From Echinarachnius parma (taxonomy: Eukaryota > Echinodermata > Echinoidea > Clypeasteroida > Echinarachniidae), in assembly GCA_037951105.1 (NCBI GenBank), contig JBAMJV010008944.1, forward strand, positions 10,001 through 74,000: a stretch of 64,000 bases of DNA, given 5' to 3'. The notes below the pieces were generated by a model. That model was given only the letters and a program-made list of their open reading frames with translations, did no database searches and had not been told where the DNA came from. This document shows positions 1 through 9,681 of this stretch, in pieces (the stretch's first letter is position 1; every line of letters begins with the position of its first letter). A program made the position numbers and the translations under genes.

Positions 1-1432
1 TTAGCCTTTTGTTTTAAGCTTTGAAAGGCAGGACCTGTGATGATTGGCCCCTTTCCCTCTCCAAAGCGTATGTCCAACATGTCATCGGTATGGGTCATTT
101 CTCGGGGTTGGCTGTAAAATTTTCAACCAAAATTGGCACAGAGGCTCTCTATAGGCCAAACTCCGTCCAACGCCATTTGCTACACGCCAAACGATGCGTG
201 TGCTCCACCAGGAAGGGGTGTCAACAAGCAATGTCCACTATTTCGTTGGAACATCGCAGGTTACAGTCTGTAAAATCATCAAACGTCATCGAAAGGAGGG
301 TGAACTAAAGCCACGGGAATCTCTAGGACGTCCACAATTGACCACCAGGATAGATTATCGCAAATTGCGTAACCTGTGCCGTAGAAACCGGAAATGCCAA
401 AAAAGAGCCTTCGCCGTCTATGAAGAAAATACTATGGAATCAACGCCTTCCGCCAAACTGTAGATCAGAGATCGCTCTAACATGGTCACCGAGCAAGACA
501 AACTACCAAGTGTCCACCCCATACCATGCAACCAAGATTTACCGGACGTTCCTGGACTAGGGAGTACAGAAGATCGCCACCTGGACACTCGTGATATGTC
601 ATCTTAATGGATACGAGCCGTCGCAACCTCCGGTCGTTTTGTGAATGCAGAAATCTTGGAGCTTCTCGCCACGTAATTGACGAATCCTCTGTCTTCCATC
701 TGTTCGGTCAAGGATGTTATGGCTCGTACCCATTAAAATGACATATCACTGGTGTCCAGGCGAAAATCTTCTGGGTTGCATGGTTTGGAGTGGATACTTG
801 GTAGTTTGTTTTGCTCGGTGACCACGTTAGAGCGATCTCTGATGTACAGTTTGGCGAAAGGCGTTGATTCAATAGAGTCTTCTTCATAGACGGCGAAGGC
901 TCCTTTTTGGCACTTCCGGTTTATACGGCACAAGTTAAGCAATTTGTGATCATTTATCCTGCTGGTCAATCGTGGACGTCCTAGAGATTCCCGTGGCTTT
1001 AATTGACCCTCCTCTCGATGACGTCTGAGGATTTTACAGACCGTAAACTGCGATGTTCCAACGATATAGTGGACATTGCTTGTTGACACCCCTTCCTGAT
1101 GGATCACAAGCATTGTTTGGCGTATAGCATCTGTGCCAATTTTGGTTGAACATTTTACAGCCAACTCTGAGAAATGACACATAATGATGACCTGTTGGAC
1201 ATACGCTTTGGAGAGGGAAAGGGGCTAATCATCAAAGGTTCTGCCTTTCAAAGCTCAAAACAAAAGGCTAAATTAACTGATGCAAATTTATGCAACCATT
1301 TATTGTACATTGGTAAACATATTATAATCATTATTTTTAGTCTAAAATGATTCATTAGGCGCAAAAAACAGAAAAAAGAATGAAGTTGGATCTAAAAAAA
1401 AAATATATTCCAACTTTATGACCAACAGTGTA
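1..1432. mobile_element. Foldback Tc1/mariner-like element, left end cut by window
   Basis: Bases 1-620 and about 719-1,272 are inverted copies of each other around a ~100 bp loop. Both arms encode the start of a Tc1-type transposase: the right arm reads, on the minus strand, GVSTSNVHY, then TVCKILRRHREEG and SLGRPRLTSR, the paired helix-turn-helix plus GRPR motif of the family. The catalytic DDE part is absent. The right terminus reads CAACTTTATGACCAACAGTG followed by TA, like a Tc1 inverted terminal repeat. This is a non-autonomous palindromic derivative. The left terminal repeat would lie before base 1. Confidence 0.75.
733..1182 (-). pseudogene. Tc1-like transposase N-terminal fragment
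   Basis: About 149 codons stay open in the right arm of the foldback. The first ~75 residues form the DNA-binding region (SLGRPRLTSR is the GRPR AT-hook linker). There is no downstream DDE catalytic domain, so it cannot be an active transposase. The mirror copy at about 90-463 on the plus strand is broken by frameshifts. Confidence 0.6.
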
Positions 1433-1747
1433 TATCATCACGAGATTCGCAATGAGTGCGTTTTGTAGGTAATACATAAAACAATTCGCCTAAAGCATCA
1501 TATAGGTCAACAAAAGAGGACTGCGTCCGTGAAATTCTTCACGGGCTGCCATTATTCCCTGTCCCCATATTGCGCTTAGAGCGATCAATCTCTTCGCAAA
1601 ATGTTAGGGTAAAACTGGTAACGGCAGTGTCGAGGCCCTCGACATCGATATGGTTGGCAACTCGAAGAACACATGTCATACATGATCTGAATTTGAAAAG
1701 CTGAACATCATTATACCCATATTTGTAATAACTTCAAATTAATAATT
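1433..1747. other. Unannotated spacer
   Basis: AT-rich sequence between the Tc1 foldback and a SINE fragment. No coding signal, repeat or regulatory site is apparent. Confidence 0.4.
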
Positions 1748-1955
1748 ATGCCAAAGACTTTAAAATGGTACATTCTGCCTTCTAGCCAGGTGCTCGGCAG
1801 TTATAGAATGGAGAATGAAAAGTTAATCACACGAGTTACCAGAGGACTGGTCCCCTTCTGTAGCTTTCGCTACGTTTAGTAGACGTGTGGCCTAGGGCTA
1901 ATGAATCGGAGATATGCGCCGCCTTATGTGCTATTTCACGGGAAGGACTTCAACT
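1748..1955 (+). mobile_element. 5'-truncated tRNA-derived SINE
   Basis: The sequence matches the bodies of the SINEs at 42,763 and 52,332: CCAAAGACTTTAAAATGG, then CTTCTAGCCAGG, GAGTTACCAGAGGACTGG and TGTGGCCTAGGGCTAATGA in the same order. The tRNA-like head with its A and B boxes is missing, as expected for a 5'-truncated retrotransposed copy. The short open frame at 1,901-2,083 overlaps it and is not a gene. Confidence 0.7.
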
Positions 1956-2269
1956 TTAACTTAATGTATCGTTATTTACACAATTCAGACCAACACAGTA
2001 ATCGTATCCACCATGTCCACCATCTCAATTCTCAGGAGAGCATACTAGCCAAAGTTGTTAAATTGGAAATACAGGCTATGTAGTATCCAACCAAATACCA
2101 CATTACTCGTGTTAAGAAGATCAAAGTTAATAACATGTCTGGCTGGAGGTCATAAATGTCGGAGCATCGATCGGTTTCGAGCTTAAAACATATTCATCAA
2201 AAAGCACTCATATGCTCCTTTTCCCTAGTTTAGCAATCACAATAGTATACAAATGATGCGCAGGTATGA

Positions 2270-2390
2270 GTGGGTCGGTAGGAATTGTTTGCACAAGGTA
2301 ACTATGGAACTGTTAAACCCACGAGGCGAAGCCGAGTGGGTTTAGACTAGTTTCCATAGTTACCGCGTGCAAACAATTCCACCGACCCAC
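2270..2390. repeat. Inverted repeat with GAGGCGAAGCCGAG centre
   Basis: The arms around TGGGTCGGTAGGAATTG and CAATTCCACCGACCCA pair over about 50 bp and include the motif AACTATGGAA / TTCCATAGTT. The centre reads CGAGGCGAAGCCGAGTGGG. A related foldback is at 21,850-22,007. Probably a MITE; superfamily not determined. Confidence 0.6.
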
Positions 2391-2473
2391 GAAATAAACT
2401 TGCCCATCATCTGTTTTATAGAATGGGCATTGTTACGCCCCCCAAAAAGTCAAAAAATTAAAAATTAGAAAAA

Positions 2474-2660
2474 TTACCGGATGCATGAAATAATTTTACC
2501 GGACGCATGAAATTTTTTACCGGACGCATGAAATTTTTTACCGGACGCATGATTTGTTTACCGGACGCATGACATTTTTTACCGGACGCATGAAATTTTT
2601 ACCGGACGCATGAAATTTTTACCGGACGCATGATTTTTTTACCGGACGCATGACTTTTCA
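2474..2660 (+). repeat. Minisatellite, ~20-21 bp unit
   Basis: About nine head-to-tail copies of ACCGGACGCATGA plus a short T-rich spacer. Spacers differ (AATTTTT, TTTGTTT, CATTTTTT, TTTTTTT), while the ACCGGACGCATGA core is nearly invariant; only the first copy has ACCGGATGCATGA. Confidence 0.9.
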
Positions 2661-2993
2661 TGCATCCAGTACAATTAATTGTCTGCACAAATTTTGCTCT
2701 CAACCAATCAGATTGCAGGGATTTATCAACCCATTCTATAAAGGGTAATGGTATGACAGGCCTGGGCCGGCCCTCTCTGTTCCTGTAGGCAATGAGTTGA
2801 ATATGCTTCAATTCGTGCCGAATCACCTTAGATCGGAATACAGTATTATAATAAACAAATTACTGTCGTAACAAAAGGATAATAGTGTCCTCTAGGTAAT
2901 CTAACGGCCGGCACTTGTCTAAGACTACTGACCTCATGAAACTGAGCTTAATCGGCTGTGTCTTGTTCAAATGATGCCTGACAGGTTAAGTGT
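2661..2993. other. 3' flank of the GPCR gene
   Basis: Low-complexity AT-rich sequence with no gene seen. A clear minus-strand AATAAA near the GPCR stop could not be identified, so the transcript end is unknown. Confidence 0.3.
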
Positions 2994-4193
2994 CTATCGA
3001 GTCTCACCCGTCTCATTTCTGGAGATGCGATTAACCGAGGAGGATCGCCGCTTGTCGGACGACACGGACAAAAGGAAACTCTTGAGAAGCCTAGTCGGCT
3101 GTGGGATCTCGTCCAGTCTGCAGCGCACCATGCAGGCGAAGACTAGGTTAAAGTGCGGGTGCTTGAAGCTGTAGATCAGCGGGTTGACGCAGGAGTTGGC
3201 CATCAGGAGGACGCCGGCGTAGATGTCCGCGACGCTCTTGACTGGGATGGTGAGCGTGATTGGGTACGGCAGGATGCAGACAAAGAAGGCGCAGACCACG
3301 TAGAAGAGATTCTTGGTGATCTGGATCTCGCGCCGCTTGGTCCGGCGCCTCTTGGTGTCGAGGGACGAGTTGTGGTTCTTCTCCGAGACGTGAGCCGTCG
3401 AGCTGTTGCTGCTGCTGTCCCGGAACGATTCGCCGGACAGCGGGGACTTCGCCTTGCTGGGGGTGTACACGACCGATAGGCGGCGGTTATGGCGCTTGAT
3501 GAAGATGTAGATGGTCAGGTAGCAGGCCACTATGATGATGAACGCTACGAGGAAGGTGATGGCAACGATGGTGTCGTTAACGTACGACAACTCGTGATCG
3601 TCATCCCAGAAGCATACCTTATAGGCCTTGGAATACCCCAGCTTGCCGACTCCAATTGCGGGTGGCAAGGCGAAGGCCAGGATTGGGAAGCCCCAGGCAA
3701 ACAGCACCATGACGCCCAGCTTGATGGGCGTGTACATGTTGACGTAATGTGCTCGAGGGTTCTTGATCAGGTAGGCGCGGTTGTAGGCGATGAGCGTGAG
3801 GTTGATGAGGGTGCCACCGAGGCAGATCATGGTGATCCCACCAGACACCGCGCACACACCCGGAGCCAGCGGCCACCCGTCAAGGCTCAGCATGGACACC
3901 GCGTTGAACGGCAGGAAGAGGCAGTTGAGGAAGTCCACGGCCGCCGTGTTAACCACGAAGGCATTGGTAGGCGTCTGCAGCTTCCTGGAGAGGAGGACAG
4001 AGACGATGACCAGGGAGTTGCCCACGAGCCCCACCATGGAGATGATGACGAAGAGACAGGCGATGAAGATGCGCTGCTTGTAATCGGTGAATTCCCACTC
4101 GGTCACGTTGGTTGCCGGCGGCAAGGATATTGTGGCGGTGATGTCGGTGATGTCGGTGATGTACATTGTAGCGTTTGACACCTCAGGTTCCAT
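2994..4193 (-). CDS. Class A (rhodopsin-like) GPCR, melatonin/Moody/Tre1-like
   Basis: An uninterrupted 399-residue plasma-membrane receptor. Predicted TM helices: TM1 ~42-66 with GN at 58-59; TM2 ~78-100 with D87; TM3 ~114-138; TM4 ~158-180 with W167; TM5 ~208-232; TM6 ~293-317; TM7 ~322-342. C114 (top of TM3) and C194 (ECL2) can form the class A disulfide. TM7 has NPLIY (337-341). The DRY position reads NRA (138-140); NRY is typical of melatonin and Moody/Tre1 receptors, but the third-position alanine is unusual. TM6 has CILP instead of CWxP, so the toggle tryptophan is absent. N7 and N29 are sequons in the extracellular tail. The third loop (~234-290) is long, Ser-rich and basic. GC is far above the flanks. 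The ATG is the first in frame, and a strong acceptor lies 54 nt upstream. The ligand cannot be inferred. The open frames on the opposite strand are shadows. Confidence 0.92.
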   Translation of the reverse strand: MEPEVSNATMYITDITDITATISLPPATNVTEWEFTDYKQRIFIACLFVIISMVGLVGNSLVIVSVLLSRKLQTPTNAFVVNTAAVDFLNCLFLPFNAVSMLSLDGWPLAPGVCAVSGGITMICLGGTLINLTLIAYNRAYLIKNPRAHYVNMYTPIKLGVMVLFAWGFPILAFALPPAIGVGKLGYSKAYKVCFWDDDHELSYVNDTIVAITFLVAFIIIVACYLTIYIFIKRHNRRLSVVYTPSKAKSPLSGESFRDSSSNSSTAHVSEKNHNSSLDTKRRRTKRREIQITKNLFYVVCAFFVCILPYPITLTIPVKSVADIYAGVLLMANSCVNPLIYSFKHPHFNLVFACMVRCRLDEIPQPTRLLKSFLLSVSSDKRRSSSVNRISRNETGETR

Positions 4194-4262
4194 GGTGAAG
4201 TAGATTTGTAGATTAGAATAGAGCGTGACATACGAGCTTCAGATAATCTGAAAAAAATAAAA
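4194..4262 (-). promoter_or_regulatory. Probable 5' UTR with upstream splice acceptor
   Basis: On the minus strand a pyrimidine tract TTATTTTTTTCAG ends at 4,248. An exon from 4,247 would carry 54 nt of 5' UTR before the GPCR ATG. This is the common layout of single-coding-exon GPCRs with a 5' UTR intron. The upstream exon and promoter are not identified. Confidence 0.4.
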
Positions 4263-4951
4263 CAAATTGTAATACACGGGGATTTCTGTGAAAAGGAACA
4301 AAAAACTGCTTGATATACAGGTTTATGATCTAAATAGGGCAAGTATAATTAGATTATAATCTATTCAAAATGTCTAAGATTACCAAATTATTAATAAAGC
4401 ATAAAATATTCTCCTTTACTTTAATGACGTTCTAACAAAATTAGGTTAATTATTTATCGAAGCATTTTTGTCTTATTATTTATTTGCAAAATGAATAGAG
4501 ATCCCATGTCTTAATTTCTTACGATTTTAAGTTAATATAATTTGGAATAAAAATTAATGTGGAAACACGACATGCATATAACAATTTATCTACACTAGAA
4601 AAATTAATTACTCACCCGATTTCTAACTGGCTTCTTTGTGACGGATACGAATCTGATTCAAACTTGTTGATAAGCGCGTGCTATTCAAAATGCTGGTCTT
4701 CCATTGAATCCGCCATCTCAACTGATAGCTGGTCCAGCCCGCACCCGAGTTTTATGGTCCATCAATACCTCACGTTCATCTCACTTATCATACTATTACT
4801 CTTGATCATTGTTAGTCTACCAGCAACTCTTATACGGATGGGTGGTTTACATGTGGAGTAAAGATTGGTAGCTGTCGTTTAACAAGCTGTTTACGGGGTA
4901 GGGATAACGGTAATGGCGCAATTAATTCAGTGTCTATGTGTTTTTTTATTG
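4263..4951. other. Upstream flank of the GPCR, no gene seen
   Basis: AT-rich sequence. A 100-codon plus-strand open frame at 4,559-4,861 has no recognisable domain and looks like chance. Confidence 0.3.
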
Positions 4952-5266
4952 CAGTGGCGGATCTACAGGGGGGGGGGGGGGGGTTAGGGGGTTTAACCCC
5001 CCCCCCCCCCCCCTTGGGCTGCCAAGTGAAAATGTATCAGTGAAAAAAGTGAAAAAAAAATCACTCATGTGGTTCAAAATAGCTAAAAAAAAATTCGCCG
5101 CTTCGCGGCTCGTGGACGAAAGTGAGAAAAAGGTGACAAAAATCACTTACGGGGGTTCAAAATAGCAACAAAAAAAATCGCCGCTTCGCGGCTCGTGGAC
5201 GATGCTCCGCATCATCATTAGGTCAACCCCCCCCCCCCCCTTAGCAAAAAGCTAGATCCGCCCCTG
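4952..5266. mobile_element. hAT-like MITE with poly-G/C termini
   Basis: The left end CAGTGGCGGATCTA and right end TAGATCCGCCCCTG are inverted terminal repeats of the kind common in hAT-type MITEs. TATTG flanks both ends; a full 8 bp duplication is not clear. Inside are two diverged ~75 bp direct repeats that each end in CGCCGCTTCGCGGCTCGTGG, plus long runs of G or C. Confidence 0.65.
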
Positions 5267-5597
5267 TATTGTCTGATTATGAACAATACATTTTCCCTAT
5301 TATAGTTGATACAAACTTCAGAAACATTTTGGGCGCGTTTGACGATAGGTGAGCAGATGGGGTGACCAAAATATATCCAGGTGATTGCCAACCAATCTTG
5401 TTATAGTGCTATATATCTCATGCAAGCATATAATGCGCTTGACACAAAACGATAATATTCGACGACACATCGCTATCAAAAAAAGTGTGGTGTTGGTTGC
5501 CAAAATGTGCATTATCGTTTAACAGATAGCGTACAGGAACCTGGTGGGTCCTTTGTAAATGCTCTGGGAGAGTAACATTTAGTAGTGAGCAGTTTAA
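5267..5597. other. Spacer between two MITEs
   Basis: No coding signal or repeat recognised; short chance open frames only. Confidence 0.3.
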
Positions 5598-6029
5598 CCC
5601 CGGGGGCCACTCAACTATATTGCTGCACACACGCGCGACCAAAAAAACGCGTAAAAAGGGTACTTTTTGCCGATCATGGCGCGTCACGCGCGTGACGCGT
5701 TTAGGGTGTCAAAAAGGCCAAAAATCAGAAAAAAGGGTATGTTTGTGGAGTTAAAGAAACACGCGTTTAGGGTATCTTTTTCTCCAAACTTGTTTCCCCG
5801 GACTTGTTTGGAGTTTGCCGGGGATTATTTTTAGAGGTTTAATTGAGAGCAATTGACGTAGACCTTGTTTAGGGGTATGTTTTAGGGGTTATACTTGTTA
5901 TGGGGGCAAAATTGTCAAAAAAGCACGCGAAAATACTTGAATAGGGTATAAATTTGACCAATGGATAAAACTTGTTTTGGGTGGGTTTGAAAAACCTGTG
6001 GTCGCGCGTGTGTACAGCAATATAGTTGA
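5598..6029. mobile_element. MITE with CCCCGGGGGCCACTC-type end
   Basis: The left end starts CCCCGGGGGCCACTCAAC and continues TATATTGCTGCACAC. The right side carries the inverse, GTGTACAGCAATATAG, so the arms pair over about 35 bp. The interior has AAAAAGGGTACTTTTTG and several GCGT-rich short repeats. The insertion at 49,358-49,609 shares the poly-G end, the GTCACTC-like subterminal motif and AAAAAGGGTACTTTTTC. Confidence 0.65.
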
Positions 6030-6434
6030 TATATCTTTGACGGGCGGGGGAGGGGAGGGATGGGGTGGCAAGGGGCTGCAGCCCCCAACCCTACCCCCTC
6101 CGCGTTGGCCTCTTTGACATGCATACATAATTATGTTTCCTTATACTTGAAAGAGTATGTTATACGTCTTATAATCACCAAGTGATTACCATGGCGAACA
6201 AGGTCACAGACGGGTAACGTGTTACATGTAGTTTGCACGTGTGCACGGGTCACATTGGACATGTTGGAGCCATAACAGGATGTGGTAATGAGAAACTGAG
6301 AAGCAGTCGGCCTACAGGTAATACACTATCTGCGTATGAAACTGATGAAACAAAATTCGCCGCTTGAGAACGAGAAGGGCGTTAATTCAAGTTTGTGTAC
6401 TTCGGAGAATGGGGGTGAATCTTGTTACCAGTTC
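6030..6434. other. Spacer, no gene seen
   Basis: Contains a G/C-rich tract at about 6,040-6,110. No supportable gene. Confidence 0.3.
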
Positions 6435-6613
6435 TGGGCCCCGTTGCAGAGAGAGTTGCAATCGATTGTAAATTTAATTGCTATTCATTGCAAAGTCAGA
6501 AAATTATGCACATTTGAACCAATCAGATTTGCGCCTTAATTATAATCACATGATCTGACTTACAATTAATTGCAACTTTACAATCGATTGCATCGCTTTC
6601 TGCAACGGGGCCC
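6435..6613. mobile_element. Palindromic MITE with GGGCCCCGTTGCA ends
   Basis: GGGCCCCGTTGCAGA, GTTGCAATCGATTGTAAA and AATTGC are mirrored by GCAATT, TTTACAATCGATTGCA and TGCAACGGGGCCC. The 179 bp unit can fold almost end to end. It abuts a copy of the ~95 bp TTAA element (6,614-6,695), into which it was probably inserted. Confidence 0.8.
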
Positions 6614-6695
6614 AGGACTGGTTCCGAAAATACTTGGGCTGGGGCCTATAGAGAATGCATATTATTGCAAAATCATTTAATCCTGAACGGGTTAA
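6614..6695. mobile_element. ~95 bp TTAA-bounded element, family B
   Basis: Reads AGGACTGGTTCCGAAAATAC, GGGCTGGGGCC, GAGAATGCATATTATT and ends TCCTGAACGGGTTAA. The best complete relative is at 53,537-53,632. The left end is lost next to the GGGCCCC MITE. Confidence 0.65.
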
Positions 6696-7260
6696 AAGTT
6701 TTATGGTTAGAAACCTAACTTGAGTTCTCTTAAATTTGGCATGAATAATCCCGAAATTAGAAACAATTATCATATGAAAATTTGGCATCACAAAGAGAAG
6801 GCTCCGACCCCCTGACCTAGTTATATAGTCCCATAGCCAAAGGGGTGCGCCCCCCCCCCCCCCCATTCAGAAAAGTCTACTTTTTGTCTTTCTTCGCCAT
6901 GCCTCCCCCCCCCCCCCCCCCTGCTTACACAACTAAACCAGTGGTCTTGGTCATAACCATTGTCCCCCTCCCCGCCTTTACACAAGTAAATCATTGGGCC
7001 ACGATCACAGCTCTTTTTTTTTATCAATTACACGACCCCCTCTCCCTTGAAACTCCTGGTCTTGGGCCTGTATCATTGTAGTCACATCTTAATTTAGCCA
7101 AAATAAATTTAACGCCCTTCTCACTCTCACACGGCGACATTTAACATTCTCTATAGGGTACCTTCGCCTTTCGGTGTATGTTCGAGGACTCAAGGTAGTA
7201 AATAACATGCGATCGTCTTTTGTTGCCCTTTGTGATTTTATTACTAGGTCAAGCAATTAG
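6696..7260. other. Repeat-poor spacer with C-runs
   Basis: Two C14-20 tracts at about 6,850 and 6,906 generate proline-rich chance frames. No gene seen. Confidence 0.3.
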
Positions 7261-7960
7261 CGATTTCTCCGAAAAACATGTTTAAGCAATGCATACCAGC
7301 GTAATGAGTAATGTGAAATTATACACTGTGATGTGTTATTATCGTATTAAAGCTCACCCTGACACGATTTGTTTAATGTTGTAACAATACCACTAATTTC
7401 TCAAACTCAATCTAGATGAATCTGCCTTGCCCTACTCTCCCCGCCTCTTTCTTCCCATCTCCCTCTCACTCGCACCGTTTGTTTGATTGTTTTAATCACG
7501 GTTATATACAATGGTGAAATGCCCGCTTACAGCTAAAACATTAGACATCGACAATTTACAATTAGTAATCAAAATGAACGGGGAAAATTAATATGCATCA
7601 ACGCAATAAAACAACTATATTGCACTAATTATGAATCTAGAATCGGTAGATTCGTTATTTCCGTTTTAATTGTAATTTTAAGTTTATGTTTGAGAAGCTT
7701 TATACATCCAGGTACGCGGTGTATATTGAATTGAATTGAAATGAACACGATTTTATATCACAACATACGAAACACTACATGCCGACAACAAACTAATTCA
7801 GAATGTGAAATATATACTGTGATGTGTTTTTGTTTACAATTTGTTAGTTACCCAGACACAAAATGCATCAAATTTGTAATAATATCACTATAATATTTCT
7901 CAAACTCTCTCTGCCTAAATTAGCCTCTCTCCCAACCCCCCCCCCCCCCTCACTTTACGG
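7261..7960 (+). repeat. Degenerate two-unit tandem repeat
   Basis: The stretch from about 7,305 (GTGAAATTATACACTGTGATG) recurs from about 7,804 (GTGAAATATATACTGTGATG). In both, CAGACACA or GACACG, an ATCACTA or ACCACTA motif, TTTCTCAAACTC and a pyrimidine tract follow in the same order. The offset is about 500 bp and divergence is high. Confidence 0.55.
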
Positions 7961-8332
7961 ACCCCCTTGTCCATATCCTAGCACTCTTGAGGTAGTCATA
8001 CGACCACAAAGTATGATGTCCCAAGTGATTTGATTTCTAATTTTGGCAATTACCGACAAATACAAACAAAACGTATATATCATTGCACGCAATAAAAACA
8101 CAACACTAACTCAAAACTGACATTTTTATAAAAACATGTACAAAATGTAAACACATTTATTCCATCAACATTTGCAATCTTTGAATGCGACAGTGGCACA
8201 ACTATAATGAAACTATTAATATTAATACGTGTTTACTCATGCCAGCATGTTTTTTGTTCACCTCGCCATACTGCTTTAAATCTATTTCGTTTTCGCTTTT
8301 CAATTGACATCAATTCTAAGTCGTCGTTTGTC
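7961..8332. other. Spacer, nothing recognised
   Basis: AT-rich, no coding signal. The short frame starting at 8,207 runs into the next element. Confidence 0.3.
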
Positions 8333-8780
8333 TTAAAGGTTAGTGTTGAGTATTGGTATTTCCCGAAGTGCCTCCCGATATTTTTTTGTGAGATAATGAA
8401 AAACTGACTGTCAAATTCGAAAGAACATACAATTTTAATGACAGAATAAACTTTATTTTATCAAAATCGGTTCAGAAAGGGCTGAAATATATCCATAAAT
8501 ATATTTTTATTCAAAATGTTTTCACCGGCAATCACCAGGCGATATTTAAACTTTTTAGAAAAATTTAAAAAAATGCTCGAATACTACTTTGAAAAAAATC
8601 AGAATAGGTTTTTAAAAAGTCGTTGATGATATCTCTATTGAATCATTATTTTAACAAACATCGTTTGTAATTGTGTATACTTTTAAAGCATGGTGAAGAT
8701 ATAACTATTACTTTGTGCCGTAATGGTGCAGGTTTTGGTTACTAAAGTTAAGTTTGACCAATACTCAACTATCCCTTTAA
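8333..8780. mobile_element. T2/Kolobok-like MITE, subfamily 1
   Basis: 448 bp between TTAA sites. The left end is TTAAAGG, TTAGTG, TTGAGTATTGG; the right end is the inverse, CCAATACTCAA, CTATCCCTTTAA. Both ends fit or nearly fit the TTAAAGGRR terminal consensus described for T2-type MITEs. There is no coding capacity. Confidence 0.7.
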
Positions 8781-9258
8781 ATATAGACTCAATCAGGAGT
8801 TTGATTTGTTAGAACTTCTACAAAATGCTATCACGTACAAAGGCATGCGTGTATATATAAAATAATTTAATTTCATTTCAGGGAATGATGCCATAGGTTG
8901 TCCCAAAAAAAAATTAATAATTTAACAAACAGATGTCCATGTCCCTCAAAAGACATCACAGGCTCTAGCTATAGAAAATGTTTATCCTGAAGTGAAATTA
9001 TCTTCACTTCCATTGTCTTCCATCGATTTAACTTTCCTGCCCATGGCTTCTAAATAAACTCATCAAAATATTGAAACAACTAACATAATAAACCTGCCCA
9101 GTAAGACCGCAAGGGAGTCACAGTCATAATGGTCTTTACAAGCAGGTGATCTTTTTAGGTTTTTATTTACATTTCAATCAAAATCAATTCGAAAGACACA
9201 CTCTTGGTTTTAAACAAACCTGTATTACAGCCCATCCAATGGAGACTTTTAAACAGAA
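8781..9258. other. Spacer, nothing recognised
   Basis: AT-rich, no gene or repeat seen. Confidence 0.3.
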
Positions 9259-9375
9259 CGTCAATGACGTAGCGCTCATCCGCCATCTCGCAACATCAAA
9301 TATCGCAAATTTCATGTGGTACACTTTTCAACTGGTCAAAAAATAAAAATTTGATGCCCTGGAAGGGACATAAAC
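9259..9375 (+). repeat. Interspersed repeat, first copy
   Basis: AACGTCAATGACGTAGCGCT through TGATGCCCTGGAAGGGACAT recurs at 24,629-24,744 with only a few differences. In both places the block is followed by a long A-rich/TAAA tract, suggesting a retroposed 3' end or a microsatellite-associated repeat. Confidence 0.75.
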
Positions 9376-9438
9376 AAAAAAAAAATAAAAAATAAATAAA
9401 TAAATAAATAAATAAAAAAAAAAAAAAAAACAAAAAAA

Positions 9439-9475
<37 letters not shown>
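9376..9475 (+). repeat. A-rich tract with (TAAA)n
   Basis: Near-pure A with five or six AAAT/TAAA units at the left. The antisense produces a poly-Phe chance frame. Confidence 0.9.
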
Positions 9476-9476
<1 letters not shown>

Positions 9477-9681
9477 AATAACAAAAAATGTATTAATGTG
9501 GGGCAGGGAAATGAACAGGTAACGTGGGTAGAACGAGCCTACTGGATAAATAATACAGTCAAACAGCAGCAAATCAAACGAACAGGAATCATAGAGAACA
9601 CAAGTAGAACCAAAAGGAAGAGACGGGTTGATACGAATAAGTCTGGTAGTGCACTGATTTAATACGAGGCATACAGCCCAA

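Noticed and set aside
3153-4178. 108- and 229-codon plus-strand frames opposite the GPCR
   Set aside because: Antisense shadows of a GC-rich, well-supported receptor gene.
4559-4861. 100-codon plus-strand frame with a hydrophobic C-terminal stretch
   Set aside because: AT-rich, no family resemblance, no splice or promoter support; likely chance.
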